Source: Streptomyces galbus
Lineage (GTDB): Bacteria > Actinomycetota > Actinomycetes > Streptomycetales > Streptomycetaceae
DNA: 64,000 nucleotides
NCBI RefSeq assembly: GCF_005280195.1
Contig: NZ_SZPR01000021.1
Location: forward strand, 1-64,000
Direction of reading: 5' to 3'
Part shown: one piece after another, positions 1 to 9,275 of the stretch
Numbering within the stretch: position 1 is the first letter of the stretch
How the letters are laid out: each line of letters begins with the position of its first letter
Position numbers and translations under genes: made by a program
Notes under the pieces: model-generated
Databases searched by the model: none
What the model was told of the DNA's origin: nothing
What the model saw: the letters and a program-made list of their open reading frames with translations, nothing else

Positions 1-168
1 ACCCGCGGAGCGGGTAATACAGCGGCAAGCCGCTGTATAGAAAACGGCTCCGCTGACGCTCCGCCAAATTCCCGCGCAAGCGCGGGAATTGAATTCCGCA
101 AGCGGAATTCACAAGCGAACCCAATTCGCGCAGGCGCGAATTGGGTTCGCCCGCGCTTGCGCGGGCGC
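1..168. repeat. Telomere-like array of hairpins at a linear replicon end
   Basis: Six perfect inverted repeats lie almost back to back: 1-15 (ACCCGC/GCGGGT, loop GGA), 17-38 (10-bp arms, AA between), 67-90 (11-bp arms, AA), 91-110 (9-bp arms, AA), 117-148 (15-bp arms, AG) and 149-166 (8-bp arms, TT). The first is the CCCGC-GGA-GCGGG palindrome that starts archetypal Streptomyces telomeres, where terminal protein Tpg is attached and the 3' overhang folds into hairpins. The later palindromes do not match the archetypal sequence as I remember it. That base 1 is the physical terminus is inferred. Confidence 0.85.
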
Positions 169-613
169 CTGGGCTAGCAGCAAGGGGATGCATCACGTGC
201 GGCCCTGTGTAAGGCTTGGGAATCCCAGCTACCACTCCTGATGCGAGAGTGACGGACCGTCGGCCTGACGAGGTCCGCCGGCCCCGTCGAAGTGAGGGGC
301 TCCGCTGCGCTCCCCCCACTCTTCCCCACCTTAAAGATTAGCCGCTTCACGTTTGACCAATTATCCCGCGAACACACAGGACAAATTGCCATTAGGGCGG
401 AATCTGTCAATGCGTAACCTGAGTGTCTAACGCCCGGTCGGTGTAATGCATCACAGAAGGCGCCTGTGTGCCGTTTGGGGACCTGGCGCGTCACCCATAC
501 ACCAGCAGAATCTACTGGGAGGGATTAAGGGTTCCGGTGGACCCCCAAAGACGGGGGCAGAGCCTACTGGGGCTACCCCGCAGGGCCTCAATTCCCCTTT
601 CTGCTCTGCGTGT
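169..613. other. Subtelomeric stretch without a convincing gene
   Basis: About 445 bases between the telomere-like array and the first gene. Short open frames exist on both strands, but none has a ribosome site, typical codon bias or a recognisable product. The local GC content is lower than in the genes that follow. I see nothing functional here beyond proximity to the end. Confidence 0.5.
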
Positions 614-1042
614 TCAGCCTCCGTAGAGGGCCAGGAAGGCCTGTCCTAGGCCGGCTGCGGATGCCGTCGCCTTGACGCCCTGCCAGATCGCCGCCTGGAC
701 CGTGCTGCTGTCACATGAGGCCAGCACGCCGTAGACCGCCCCAGCCACTGCCGACAAAAGCAAGACCAATGCGCCGACGCCCTGCTGAGGGGACATCAGG
801 GCGACCAGCGTCAGGGAAGCCGTGCCGAACAGGGTGATGCTGGCTCTCATGACCGCGGCGTACGCGGAGTAGGTCACCGCAACAGCCGGGTCCGGACGAT
901 CCGACCTATGCAGCAAACCCGCCATGAGCGCCATCAGCACACCCACCGTCAGAGCAATAGCGATATCCAGCGCACGCGGACCGCCCGCACTTTCTGCCGC
1001 CTTCCCCGCTGCCGTGACAAAGGATTCGAGTCCCGCCTTCAT
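614..1042 (-). CDS. Small membrane protein of unknown function
   Basis: A 142-residue protein starting at the ATG at 1042, with GGAGAG/GGGAG just upstream. The open frame runs further upstream, but that part only mirrors the opposite gene. After an amphipathic N-terminus (MKAGLESFVTAAGKAAES) come three hydrophobic segments at about residues 27-47, 61-84 and 93-115. No family is recognised. It diverges from the regulator/methyltransferase gene at 1205, so the 160-bp gap may hold promoters for both. The reading frame is likely real; the function is unknown. Confidence 0.55.
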   Translation of the reverse strand: MKAGLESFVTAAGKAAESAGGPRALDIAIALTVGVLMALMAGLLHRSDRPDPAVAVTYSAYAAVMRASITLFGTASLTLVALMSPQQGVGALVLLLSAVAGAVYGVLASCDSSTVQAAIWQGVKATASAAGLGQAFLALYGG

Positions 1043-1204
1043 CTCCCACTCTCCAAGTGCTCGCACCAGCATCTTGGGAAAGACCGTCCCTGTTGCGAAA
1101 CGCACAAGGAAGCCCCCACCGGCATTGCGCAGCGATACGCAACGCTGCTGACTCTGCAAGACGTGCTCGGAGCGGGGGTAGCATGCCTGTCCAGGGGGTG
1201 GCCG

Positions 1205-2740
1205 GTGAGCGAAGCAAAGCAAGAGCCAGGGCCCGAAGCTTTGGCCTACGCCCAGGCGCTGAAGAAGATCTTCTCGCGCCTGGACAAGTCCCAGCGGGAA
1301 GTCGCACGGCTTCTTGCGATCGATGCTTCGGTGCTCAACCGGTTCCTTTCCGGCAAGCCGAACAGGGATTCCGCGCCGGACACTGTCGCGGCCAAGGAAC
1401 ACGCAGACGCGCTCGTCCACCTCGTACGCAACAGCGGCGCCACCGTCACCGACCTCGAGGTCGCCGAACTGCATGAGCTGCGCCGAACAGCGCAAGCAGC
1501 CAGCCGTCGGCGTGACGCAGTGGCCGACTCCTTCCGGGAGCAGCTACACCTCCTGGAGGTGGAGGTTGAGTCCTGCCGGGCAGAGCTGGAGGACGCACGG
1601 CTCGGCAACACTCGTCTGGTTGGGCAGCTGGAACGTCTGTCTCGGCAGCTGCGCGAGGCGAAGCAACGCTATGAGCAGACCAAGGCGCGGGCCGAGGAGA
1701 CCACGACGCGCCTGGAGCAGGCAGTGCGGTTGCGGAAGGAGGCGGAGGCGGCCGCTGCCGCGGATCGCGAGAAGTTGCTCGCGGCCACCGGGTACGCCAG
1801 GGAATCCGAGGCGCTGCTGGAGGCGCAGGGTGAGGAGTTGCGCCTGCTGCACCGGGAACTCGGGGTGCTTCGCCGGCAGGTGCAGCGCCTCACTGCGGAA
1901 GCCGGTGTGTCGGCGCCGAGGCCTGTTGCGGAGGTTGCAACGCAGGTAAGCGTTGCGCAGTCAAGTAGCGGGGCCGCGCCGGGGCGTCAAAGTGCTCTCC
2001 GGGCTGAGGGCTTGAACGCTGATGCCCCCTGGGAGGCTTTCGACCCCCATGCATACGTCGGCCACAACTACCTGCACATGCTGGCAGAGGACGAGGCGCT
2101 CATCTCCGAGGTGCGCGACTACTTCGGTGATCATTTCGAGGGCCGTGATCGGGAGGATCTCTCCGGCATCGATGTCGGTACCGGCCCCAACCTGTACCCC
2201 GCGCTGACCATGCTTCCCTGGGCCAAGGACATCACCCTCCTGGAGTTGTCGGCCAACAATGTGAACTACCTCAACAGCCAGATGCTTTCTTATGACCCGC
2301 ACTGGGACCAATTCTGGAACGTTCTGCGCAAAAGGGCGGCCTACCATAGCGTCAGCGATCCCCGGGAGCTTTTCCGGAGAAGCACTCATGTCACACGGGG
2401 AAACATCTTCGATCTCGGTTCGGAGCCCGGCCGCTGGGATGTAGGAACAATGTTCTTCGTCGCCGAATCAATCACCGGGTCGATCCATGAATTCCGAAAA
2501 GCCGTAGACTGCTTCGTGAGCTCCCTGAAACCCGGGGCACCGTTCGCCGCCACATTCATGGAAAATTCGGCGGGATACCATACAGGGGGAGTCGAGTTTC
2601 CTGCTTATTCCGTGAGTAAAAGGGATGTCGAGGAAATCTTCAGTCGCATCACAGGCGAGATGACCGTGCATCGAATCAGAGAACACGAAGTTATTCGCTC
2701 CGGATATGCAGGGATGCTGCTGGTCTGCGGCCGGCGATGA
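1205..2740 (+). CDS. HTH/coiled-coil protein fused to a SAM-dependent methyltransferase
   Basis: A 511-residue protein from the GTG at 1205, which follows a G-rich ribosome site; the frame is open further upstream but lacks coding character there. Residues about 10-55 resemble the XRE-like N-terminus common in Streptomyces (SQREVARLLAIDASVLNRFL). Residues about 75-250 are rich in Glu, Arg, Leu and Ala with heptads, a long predicted coiled coil. The C-terminal 235 residues look like an NNMT/PNMT/TEMT-type methyltransferase: HNYLHML, motif I DVGTGPNLYPAL, then LLELSANNVNYL. The N-terminal module suggests DNA or protein binding, the C-terminal one small-molecule methylation. Domain families are judged by eye, and the acceptor is unknown. 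Confidence 0.8.
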   Translation: MSEAKQEPGPEALAYAQALKKIFSRLDKSQREVARLLAIDASVLNRFLSGKPNRDSAPDTVAAKEHADALVHLVRNSGATVTDLEVAELHELRRTAQAASRRRDAVADSFREQLHLLEVEVESCRAELEDARLGNTRLVGQLERLSRQLREAKQRYEQTKARAEETTTRLEQAVRLRKEAEAAAAADREKLLAATGYARESEALLEAQGEELRLLHRELGVLRRQVQRLTAEAGVSAPRPVAEVATQVSVAQSSSGAAPGRQSALRAEGLNADAPWEAFDPHAYVGHNYLHMLAEDEALISEVRDYFGDHFEGRDREDLSGIDVGTGPNLYPALTMLPWAKDITLLELSANNVNYLNSQMLSYDPHWDQFWNVLRKRAAYHSVSDPRELFRRSTHVTRGNIFDLGSEPGRWDVGTMFFVAESITGSIHEFRKAVDCFVSSLKPGAPFAATFMENSAGYHTGGVEFPAYSVSKRDVEEIFSRITGEMTVHRIREHEVIRSGYAGMLLVCGRR

Positions 2741-2920
2741 AGGTTCTGAATCGCGCGGAGGTGTGGCCGAGACCGCCTCGATGAGACTGCTGCCTTGGGC
2801 GGCCTTCGGGCGTCCAGCAGGGCCGCCGAGCGGGAGTGTCGCCCCGCTGTGGGTAGGCCCGGCATCGACCTCCAGGTGGACCCTGGCCGAGCGTCCGGCG
2901 CTCCGTCCGGCGTCGACCGC

Positions 2921-3358
2921 GTAGAGACGAGCATCAAGGTGAGCAAGGCGGCGCGGGACCGGCTCACCGAACTGACGGCCGACCACGGCACCACCATCCG
3001 CAGCCTGGTGGAGGACCTCGCGCAAAGGACACCCACACAGGCCGAGTACGGCAAGCGCGCCGAGCTGGCCCGCGCCGAGCTCGCCTCCGCCCTCGGCAGC
3101 GCGCCGAGTCCGGAAGCCGAGGCCAAAGCCCGGGCCCTGCTGAAGCGCCTCGGCGCCGCTGCGCACGGCCCGCGGGCGGCAGCGTGGTGGCGCAGATCGC
3201 GGTCGTCCTGGACCACACGACCGCAGGCGCCCTGTACGAGCCGAAGGATCCGTTCAACGAGGCCGTCGCCGCGTTCTACGTCCAGGCCTCCGGCGGACTC
3301 GGCGACCTGTACGCGCCAGTGCTGTCCCTGACGGCCGGCGACGCCGGGCGGCCGGGCC
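2921..3358 (+). pseudogene. Decayed toxin-antitoxin pair, copy 1
   Basis: Frame 2921-3170 encodes an antitoxin-like start (SIKVSKAARDRLTELTADHG...) ending near LLKRLGAAAHG, then runs on without its own stop. No ATG is present; an ACG at 2927 sits where a start would be expected. From 3184 another frame encodes the start of a PIN-like toxin (VAQIAVVLDHTTAGALY), which continues to about 3358 and is then lost as helicase sequence begins. Copies 2 (near 48.6 kb) and 3 (near 51.4 kb) are related. The family call rests on pattern and context. Confidence 0.55.
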
Positions 3359-3364
3359 TGCTAG

Positions 3365-4474
3365 CAGACCGCGCTCCTGGAGCACGCGGGGAAGTGGAAC
3401 CTCACGACCGTCATGACGTTCCACCAGAAGGTGGAGGAAGCCGCCGCGCTCGCGGAGAAGCTCCCGCAGACGGCGGCCGCGCTGTACGCCAACGACGCCA
3501 CCGACGAGGACCTGGCCGCCGCCGATAAGCTCCCTGCGTCACCGATCGACGCGGAGTTTTACGAACTCGAGGCCGCCACCATGTACCCCTAGACCGGGTG
3601 TGGTCGGCATGGCTGTGTGGCGACCACCTCGGGACCGAGCGCCGCGAGGTCATCAGGCAGTTCGCCAACGGCATCGACGCCGCCGGGCGCCGGGTCCACC
3701 GCGCCTTCCTCGCCAGCGTTCGCGTGCTCGGGGAAGGAGTGACCACCACCGGCGAACGGGGAGTCGACTCGATCTGCTTCGCGGACACCCGCGGCTCCCA
3801 GGTCGAGATCGCCCAGAACATCGGCCGCGCCCTCCGGCTCAACAAAGCCAGCAGCACCAAGGTGGCTTCCTGGAGCCCGGCGAGGACCCCACCGACATGG
3901 TCGCCAGCGCCTCGTTCCGCCCTCTCGTAACCGTTTTGCAAGGCCTGCGCAGTCATGATGAGCGCATGGTCGAGCAGCTCGCCTCCCGCGCTCTCACCAG
4001 CGGCAAGCGCAAGGTCCACGTCCGACGTGGCGAGGACGGACGGATCGTCGGGGCCGGCCAGCTGCCCGACATCGCACCCGGCGTACTCATGGACGGCGAC
4101 GACATCGGACGATGGCTCCAGCAACAAAAGCAGCCGGCCACCTGGACGCAGCTGTCCACCGAGCAGCAGCAGCGGCTGACCCAGCTGGGCGTCACGCCCG
4201 CTGAGGCGCCATCTCCCGCCCCGGCCGCCAAGGACGCAATGAAGCGCCAGGGGGCAAGGCGCAGCCGGCGTTCCAGCGCGGCCTCGCGGCCCTCGCACAG
4301 TGGGTCGAACAGGAAGGCGCCGGCCGTCCCGTGCCCCGCAAGGCGGTGGAGACGTTGCCCGATGGGACCGACGTCAAGCTCGGCATCTGGTACTGCAACA
4401 CCAAAACCCGACGGGACAAGCTCACCCCGCACCAGCTGGCCGCACTACGGGAACTGGGCGTGCAGTGGGCTTAG
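3365..4474 (+). pseudogene. Broken DEAD/DEAH helicase with helicase-associated domain (3' part)
   Basis: Helicase-like protein sequence can be followed through at least four pieces in different frames: 3365-3592 (TVMTFHQKVEEAAALAEKLP), 3593-3890 (RQFANGIDAAGRRVHRAF, then DTRGSQVEIAQNIGRALR, the motif VI region), about 3880-4235 (FLEPGEDPTDMVASASF, then RMVEQLASRAL) and about 4240-4474 (a helicase-associated domain, KLGIWYCNTKTRRDKL, ending LGVQWA-stop). Motifs I-III are absent. Helicases of this type, such as ttrA, are known near Streptomyces chromosome ends. Frameshifts, an internal stop and the missing 5' half show it is dead. Confidence 0.75.
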
Positions 4475-4579
4475 TCGGGGCGACGGTGAGTCGCCTGCAG
4501 TGTCAGCCCAGGGCGGTAGCTTTGATCAATGCGTGTCCATCCTCTGGCAAGGGGCCACACATACGGGCGGGAGGGCGTC

Positions 4580-7500
4580 ATGGATCCACTTGCACCGGCG
4601 ATTTTGGCTAAGGCAGCCGGGCCAGTGGCCAGCCGACTCAGCATGAGCTTTCTCCAGAGGCTCACCCGCGGTCGGCGGGTGGCGCGTGCTGCGGCAAAGA
4701 GGGTGGCCGCAGTTGGGATACCCGTCAGCGCCAAGTCGCTGCGTCTCTGGCTAACGCGAGCGGACACTGCACAGCAGTTGCGCCAGTGCACTGAATCCTC
4801 CCTCGAACAGGCTGCTCAGCGGCTGATCTACTTGATTCCCGGCCGTGATGCCGAGCAGCGCCGCCTGGATGCGCTGCGGGTGCTGCGCATCGTGATGGAG
4901 GAGTACGTACGCTCGGTTTCGCCGCAAGAGGCGGCACTCTTCACCGGTGAGTGGGGGCGGCAATCTGCGATAGAGGATGGGGGCAAGACCCGGGAGGCAG
5001 TCCTCGCTTCCCGCGATGACGTGCTTGGCCGTCTTGATACCCGTAGCGACTTCGATGCTGCTCTGCGCACCCTCAGTCCGTGGTCGTCGCAGGAGGCACG
5101 GCGGCTGCGTGCTGCTTGGCCGGCCGTGGAGACGGCAGTGGGGCTGCTCACCGAAACGGAGTTTGGGCGTGGGGCCATCTTGCAGGGATGGGCTGTCGAG
5201 TATCCGACTTGGCTGCGGCAGGCACCGGCGCAGGCGTGGGGCTGGCTTGGGCAGGTGGCGTCCGAGTATGGCGAGCCAGACGCTTCGCGGGTCTTTTTCG
5301 AAGGGTCCCTGCGCGAAGGCGGGCATCCTCGAGACTTCCTGATAGCCCGGGCGGCATTGCAGGCCGGCTCCAGCACAGATCGGGAAGTGCGTCAGTACCT
5401 CGACCAACACCAGGACACAGTATCGCCCCTGTTGAGTGCGCTGCATGACTTCCTCGACGAGGATTGGGCCGGATGCCTTCGGCAGTTGGCCCGCTGGGAG
5501 CCACACAATGCGTTGGCCGCGTCTCTGCGTGTTCAGCTTGAGGCCGAGGTATTGACGCGGGCGGGCCGGGAGGGCGAAGCACTGGCACTGCTTCGGGCGG
5601 CCAACCAGGATGAAACGTTCACGAGCACCTCCGTCCGATTGGCCGCGGCTCTGTTGCAGCACGCCGTGCATGGCCGTACTCCAACCCGGCTAGCTGATGC
5701 TCAGGATGCCCTGACGGTGTCGGTCCGGGTCAGGAACAGCCGCCGCGCCTGGTACGGCGACAGCACCGAAGCGGCCGTTCTGGCGGTGCAGGCGGCCGTT
5801 CTGTCTGCAGACTTGGCGATGGCGTGGAGCCTGGCTCAACCACCACCAGAGGGTGACGCTCTGCCCCGCGAGGCGGCCGACGACAGACTGTACGAGCAGA
5901 CCGCGCTCGTTGCTGCCCTGTCTGGCCGAGAGCAGGAAGCCGAGCAGTTGCTGGAGGGGATGACCGATTCGTTCACCAAGGCGCACATCACGGCGCTGAT
6001 CGCAGAGGTACGCCGGGGCGGTGACACGGAGAACACTCAGGTGAGGGGGCTGTGGCTGCGAGTTTGGGAGGCTGCGCGATCTGAGCAGGAGCAGCTGATC
6101 GCAGCCATGGGCCTGGCCGAGGCGGGTGCTGAGCTCCCGGACTTGAAGCACCTCGCGGCCCATTTTCCTGAAGCAGTCGCGGAGATCGAGTTGCTTGCTC
6201 GGGCTCTCAAGGGCAGCTCCGGGGACGGGTTGGCCGTGCTGCGCGCTAACGTCACCCGGAGTCCTCTGATCGTTCTCAAGCTGGCTCAGCGCTACCACCG
6301 CGGTGGTGACATCCAGCTGGCAGCCCAGACGCTGCGGAACGGTGCAGATCACTGGCGTGATGTCCGCTTGATGGCCATGGCCGCAGGACTGTTCCGCCAG
6401 TCCGGTGCCTATGCGTCCGCTCGCGAATGCGCAGAGGCCGCACTGAGGATGGCGGGGGCCGACTGGGCGGGGCAGGGACGCATGTATGCCCTACTCGTCG
6501 AAGTCGAGTCGGCCGACGGGCGCATGGACCAGGCCACGAACGCCGCGTTGCAGCTCCTTTCTCTCGACCCGCTGGATGATGATGCCCGGTGGGCGCTGGT
6601 CCGGTGCTACGCGGCCCGGGCCCTGCCCGAGCAGGCTTGGCAGACCCTGACCGAACGGGGCGCACCGGTGGAGCCCCGCAGTCGGGACGAAGCCCTGTTG
6701 TGGATCGGTCTGGGCGCTGCCTTCTCCAAGGATGCGCACTTCACCGGCCGCGCCTTGGCCTTGATGCAGCGCTGGCCGGACGATGAGGAATTCCTTGGCC
6801 GGCTCTTGGGCGCGCTGCACTTCCGGGCGGCGGAACCAACGAGGCTGATTGCACAGCAGGACGCGGATCGGCTTCGGGCCGCTACCGAAAGCTATCTAGA
6901 GCGTTTCCCTGCGAGCACTGTCTTCCGCGCAGTCTCGGTAGGACCGCCGGACAATCCCTTGGCGAATCTCACCGAAGAGCTGCGCAGCGCCCATGAGCAC
7001 ACTAAGGAGGTTCGCGAAAAGGTCGCAGGTGGCGAACTGCCGGCTGGACTGCTGTCACTGGCCGCAGGGCGGACCTACGCGGAAACCTGCGTACGCCGCA
7101 CTGCCGAACGACCGGTCGTGTATGCCGCCGACTTCCCCGTCCAGTCGGCAGAGACGGAAGCTGTGCAGTCGGCGCTTCGCGGGCGGGTGGTCCTCGACAC
7201 AAGCGCGGTCGCCACACTCGCCCTCCTGGATCCGGGCGTGTCCGAGCAACTTGTCGGCCACCTGCAGGCGGTCACGACGACCGACCAGCTTCTGGCGGAT
7301 GCACTGCGCGCCAAAGAGTCCATCGCTCTTCGCTCCGACGTGACCCTGGCTTGGGACGAACGCAGCACCGAAGCGACTGTGTTGCTCTCTACGCCGGAAG
7401 AGTTGGCTGCGCTGCGGTCCCTGGCAGCGCGCCTGGTCGAGATCATGCAGTCCACCCCTCGGGTGTCACGGCCTGAGCTGCGCAGTCTGCCGCGTCTGAC

Positions 7501-8236
7501 CAGGGCTCGCGGCACGGCATGGTTGACAGCTGTCGACTACGCCAAAGAGCACTCTCTCGTTCTGTGGTGCGACGACCGGGTCCTGCGCACTCTTGCACGA
7601 ACGCAGGACGTAGCCGCGTTCGGGACTCTGACCCTGCTGGACGCCTGTGTGAGCAGCGGCACGCTGACGTTCGAGGAGAACCTGGTCGTTCAGGCCGAGC
7701 TGTTGCGGAACTACTTCGTGGACATTCCGTTCTCTGCCGACCTGTACCGAGTCGCGGCGCAGGCAGATGGCTGGCAGGCGAAGGCGGTGGCTGTCGCCCT
7801 TTCACGGCCCACCGCCTGGTTGGATGCGCAGGCTGCATCGACCTTCGCTCTCGAGGCCGCTTCCCGGGTCATCGGTTCTCTGCCGCAGGAGGCTTCGGGT
7901 TGGCTCAGCGCCGCCTACGCTGGGCTTCACCGTGCTACCACGCCCCCCTCCTACCGGGGCCGTAACCTCCAAGTCCTGGTCTGGCAGATTCTCACCCAGC
8001 CGTGGATCACGGCGTCTTCACTTCCGTTCGTTCTGACGGGCCTGCGCACGGGTATGGACGCCGTCGCCGACAGCGACGCCTCGCTGCGGGCCGCGCTCGC
8101 CCAGTACTACCAAGCCCTCGTCGACAAGCTAGGGCACATCACCGCAGCCAGTGTGCTGATGAACCTGTTCGCCCTGACCGACGAGAAAGACAAGGCGGCT
8201 GCGGCCCGCACAGTGCTGACTCAGCCAGACCGGTGA
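4580..8236 (+). CDS. Very large helical-repeat protein with C-terminal PIN-type nuclease domain
   Basis: A 1218-residue cytoplasmic protein from the ATG at 4580 with GGGAGG 5 bases upstream. Residues 1-120 are a helical N-terminal domain that may resemble the N-terminal helical regions of actinobacterial NACHT-type proteins. Residues about 170-800 are Ala/Leu-rich helical pairs of TPR character. A PIN-like domain lies at about 866-1015: VVLDTSAVATLALL supplies the first acidic residue and LWCDDRVLRTLART the C-terminal acidic pair. About 200 helical residues follow. No ATPase motifs are seen. Helicase fragments lie on both sides and a nuclease/NTPase/TPR gene follows about 1 kb downstream. A sensor-effector role with RNA cleavage is inferred, not shown. 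Confidence 0.8.
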   Translation: MDPLAPAILAKAAGPVASRLSMSFLQRLTRGRRVARAAAKRVAAVGIPVSAKSLRLWLTRADTAQQLRQCTESSLEQAAQRLIYLIPGRDAEQRRLDALRVLRIVMEEYVRSVSPQEAALFTGEWGRQSAIEDGGKTREAVLASRDDVLGRLDTRSDFDAALRTLSPWSSQEARRLRAAWPAVETAVGLLTETEFGRGAILQGWAVEYPTWLRQAPAQAWGWLGQVASEYGEPDASRVFFEGSLREGGHPRDFLIARAALQAGSSTDREVRQYLDQHQDTVSPLLSALHDFLDEDWAGCLRQLARWEPHNALAASLRVQLEAEVLTRAGREGEALALLRAANQDETFTSTSVRLAAALLQHAVHGRTPTRLADAQDALTVSVRVRNSRRAWYGDSTEAAVLAVQAAVLSADLAMAWSLAQPPPEGDALPREAADDRLYEQTALVAALSGREQEAEQLLEGMTDSFTKAHITALIAEVRRGGDTENTQVRGLWLRVWEAARSEQEQLIAAMGLAEAGAELPDLKHLAAHFPEAVAEIELLARALKGSSGDGLAVLRANVTRSPLIVLKLAQRYHRGGDIQLAAQTLRNGADHWRDVRLMAMAAGLFRQSGAYASARECAEAALRMAGADWAGQGRMYALLVEVESADGRMDQATNAALQLLSLDPLDDDARWALVRCYAARALPEQAWQTLTERGAPVEPRSRDEALLWIGLGAAFSKDAHFTGRALALMQRWPDDEEFLGRLLGALHFRAAEPTRLIAQQDADRLRAATESYLERFPASTVFRAVSVGPPDNPLANLTEELRSAHEHTKEVREKVAGGELPAGLLSLAAGRTYAETCVRRTAERPVVYAADFPVQSAETEAVQSALRGRVVLDTSAVATLALLDPGVSEQLVGHLQAVTTTDQLLADALRAKESIALRSDVTLAWDERSTEATVLLSTPEELAALRSLAARLVEIMQSTPRVSRPELRSLPRLTRARGTAWLTAVDYAKEHSLVLWCDDRVLRTLARTQDVAAFGTLTLLDACVSSGTLTFEENLVVQAELLRNYFVDIPFSADLYRVAAQADGWQAKAVAVALSRPTAWLDAQAASTFALEAASRVIGSLPQEASGWLSAAYAGLHRATTPPSYRGRNLQVLVWQILTQPWITASSLPFVLTGLRTGMDAVADSDASLRAALAQYYQALVDKLGHITAASVLMNLFALTDEKDKAAAARTVLTQPDR

Positions 8237-8244
8237 GGACAGCT

Positions 8245-8580
8245 GCGAAACCGTGCCTGCCCTGCCTGGGCTACCAGGCCCTGCTCCGCTGGCGGAAGGA
8301 AAACCAGATCACCGGCCTCTATGCCGTCCCCTACGACGTCGAAGTAGGCGTGGGGGTCACAAAGGACTTTCCGCTGGGGCGCTGGGTCCACCAGCAGCGC
8401 GGGGCGCTGCTGGCCGGGGAGCTGGAGGAGCGGCGCAAACTGCTGCTGGACGCGCCGGAGGCCGGGATGGTCTGGGAGCCAGGCGAGGAGGCATGGGAGA
8501 ACAAGCTCGCCGCGCTGCGATCGTTCCGGTGGGCCACCGGGCACCTCGCACCGCGCCAGGACGCACCGCTGCGCCCCGCA
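8245..8580 (+). pseudogene. Helicase-associated domain fragment
   Basis: Directly after the PIN protein, one frame reads ALLRWRKENQITGLYAVPYD, then GVTKDFPLGRWVHQQR, then EAGMVWEPGEEAWENKLAAL and ATGHLAPRQD. This is the repeated helicase-associated unit of large Streptomyces helicases. There is no start codon of its own, no helicase core, and the similarity stops abruptly near 8580. It is a second, independent helicase relic beside the one at 3365-4474. Confidence 0.7.
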
Positions 8581-9275
8581 CTCACCACAGCCCTCGAGGT
8601 GGGCGGCGTAGACGGCGTACGCCTCCACGGCCGCATCCAAGCCGTCCGCCCCGCTCCCGTCGCCGTCCGCGCCCCAGCCCGGCCCAAACGGCCCCTCCTG
8701 CCCCGCCGCTGCGGCACCCACCACCGAAGCACCCATCATCCGATACAGCTCGTAGATCATCGCCGCGCACACCCGTACATCGCCCCGCCCGCAGCGGTTT
8801 CCCACCGCTCCCGCCCGGAGGACCCCTTGCTGCCCTGTGCCGGGCGAGAGGACCAGGCTCGGCACGGCGCTTCGCCGTGTAGGGGTCGTAGTGGGCCACG
8901 GTGGTCAGCTCCGGCACGGCCAGCGGTTGGTGTTGGGGTTGTGTGGGCGGGGTTTGCTGAATCGTGTCTGCGCGGTGTACCCCTCGCACGGCTGGAGACA
9001 CCAAGCACCGCCCCGGCCCTCCAGCCGCCCCACCCGCACCAAGTCCACGACCTTGTCGAAGAGGGCGAAAGACCCGGCTGCCGGCATCACAGCCGTGCGG
9101 TGCGGCCTCCGGCTGAGTGCGTGCGTCTGGGGCTCGCGCCGGGTGAAGGAGACGAAGCCTTCGGGTGCGGACGTCTGTGTGTCTGCCGGGCAGCGTTGGA
9201 CAGATCGTCTCCCTTAAATTGCCGGGGGCAGGACGTGGTTGCACGTCTGGCCCGCGTCTGGCTAAGGAGTGAGCG
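8581..9275. other. Degenerate stretch, possible minus-strand gene relic
   Basis: No intact gene is supported. On the minus strand two frames show protein-like patches: PELTTVAHYDPYTAKRRAEP (near 8890) and AAMIYELYRMMGASVVG with AYAVYAAHLEGCGECG (about 8590-8770). They may be pieces of one frameshifted gene, but I do not recognise the family. The last 50 bases carry the ribosome site for the next plus-strand gene (AAGGAG at 9264). Confidence 0.3.

Noticed and set aside
174..494. Open frame of about 106 codons on the minus strand next to the telomere-like array
   Set aside because: No ribosome site, no codon bias and no recognisable domain; likely chance.
1043..1495. Upstream extension of the minus-strand membrane protein frame
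   Set aside because: It mirrors the plus-strand regulator/methyltransferase gene, and a good ribosome site supports the start at 1042.
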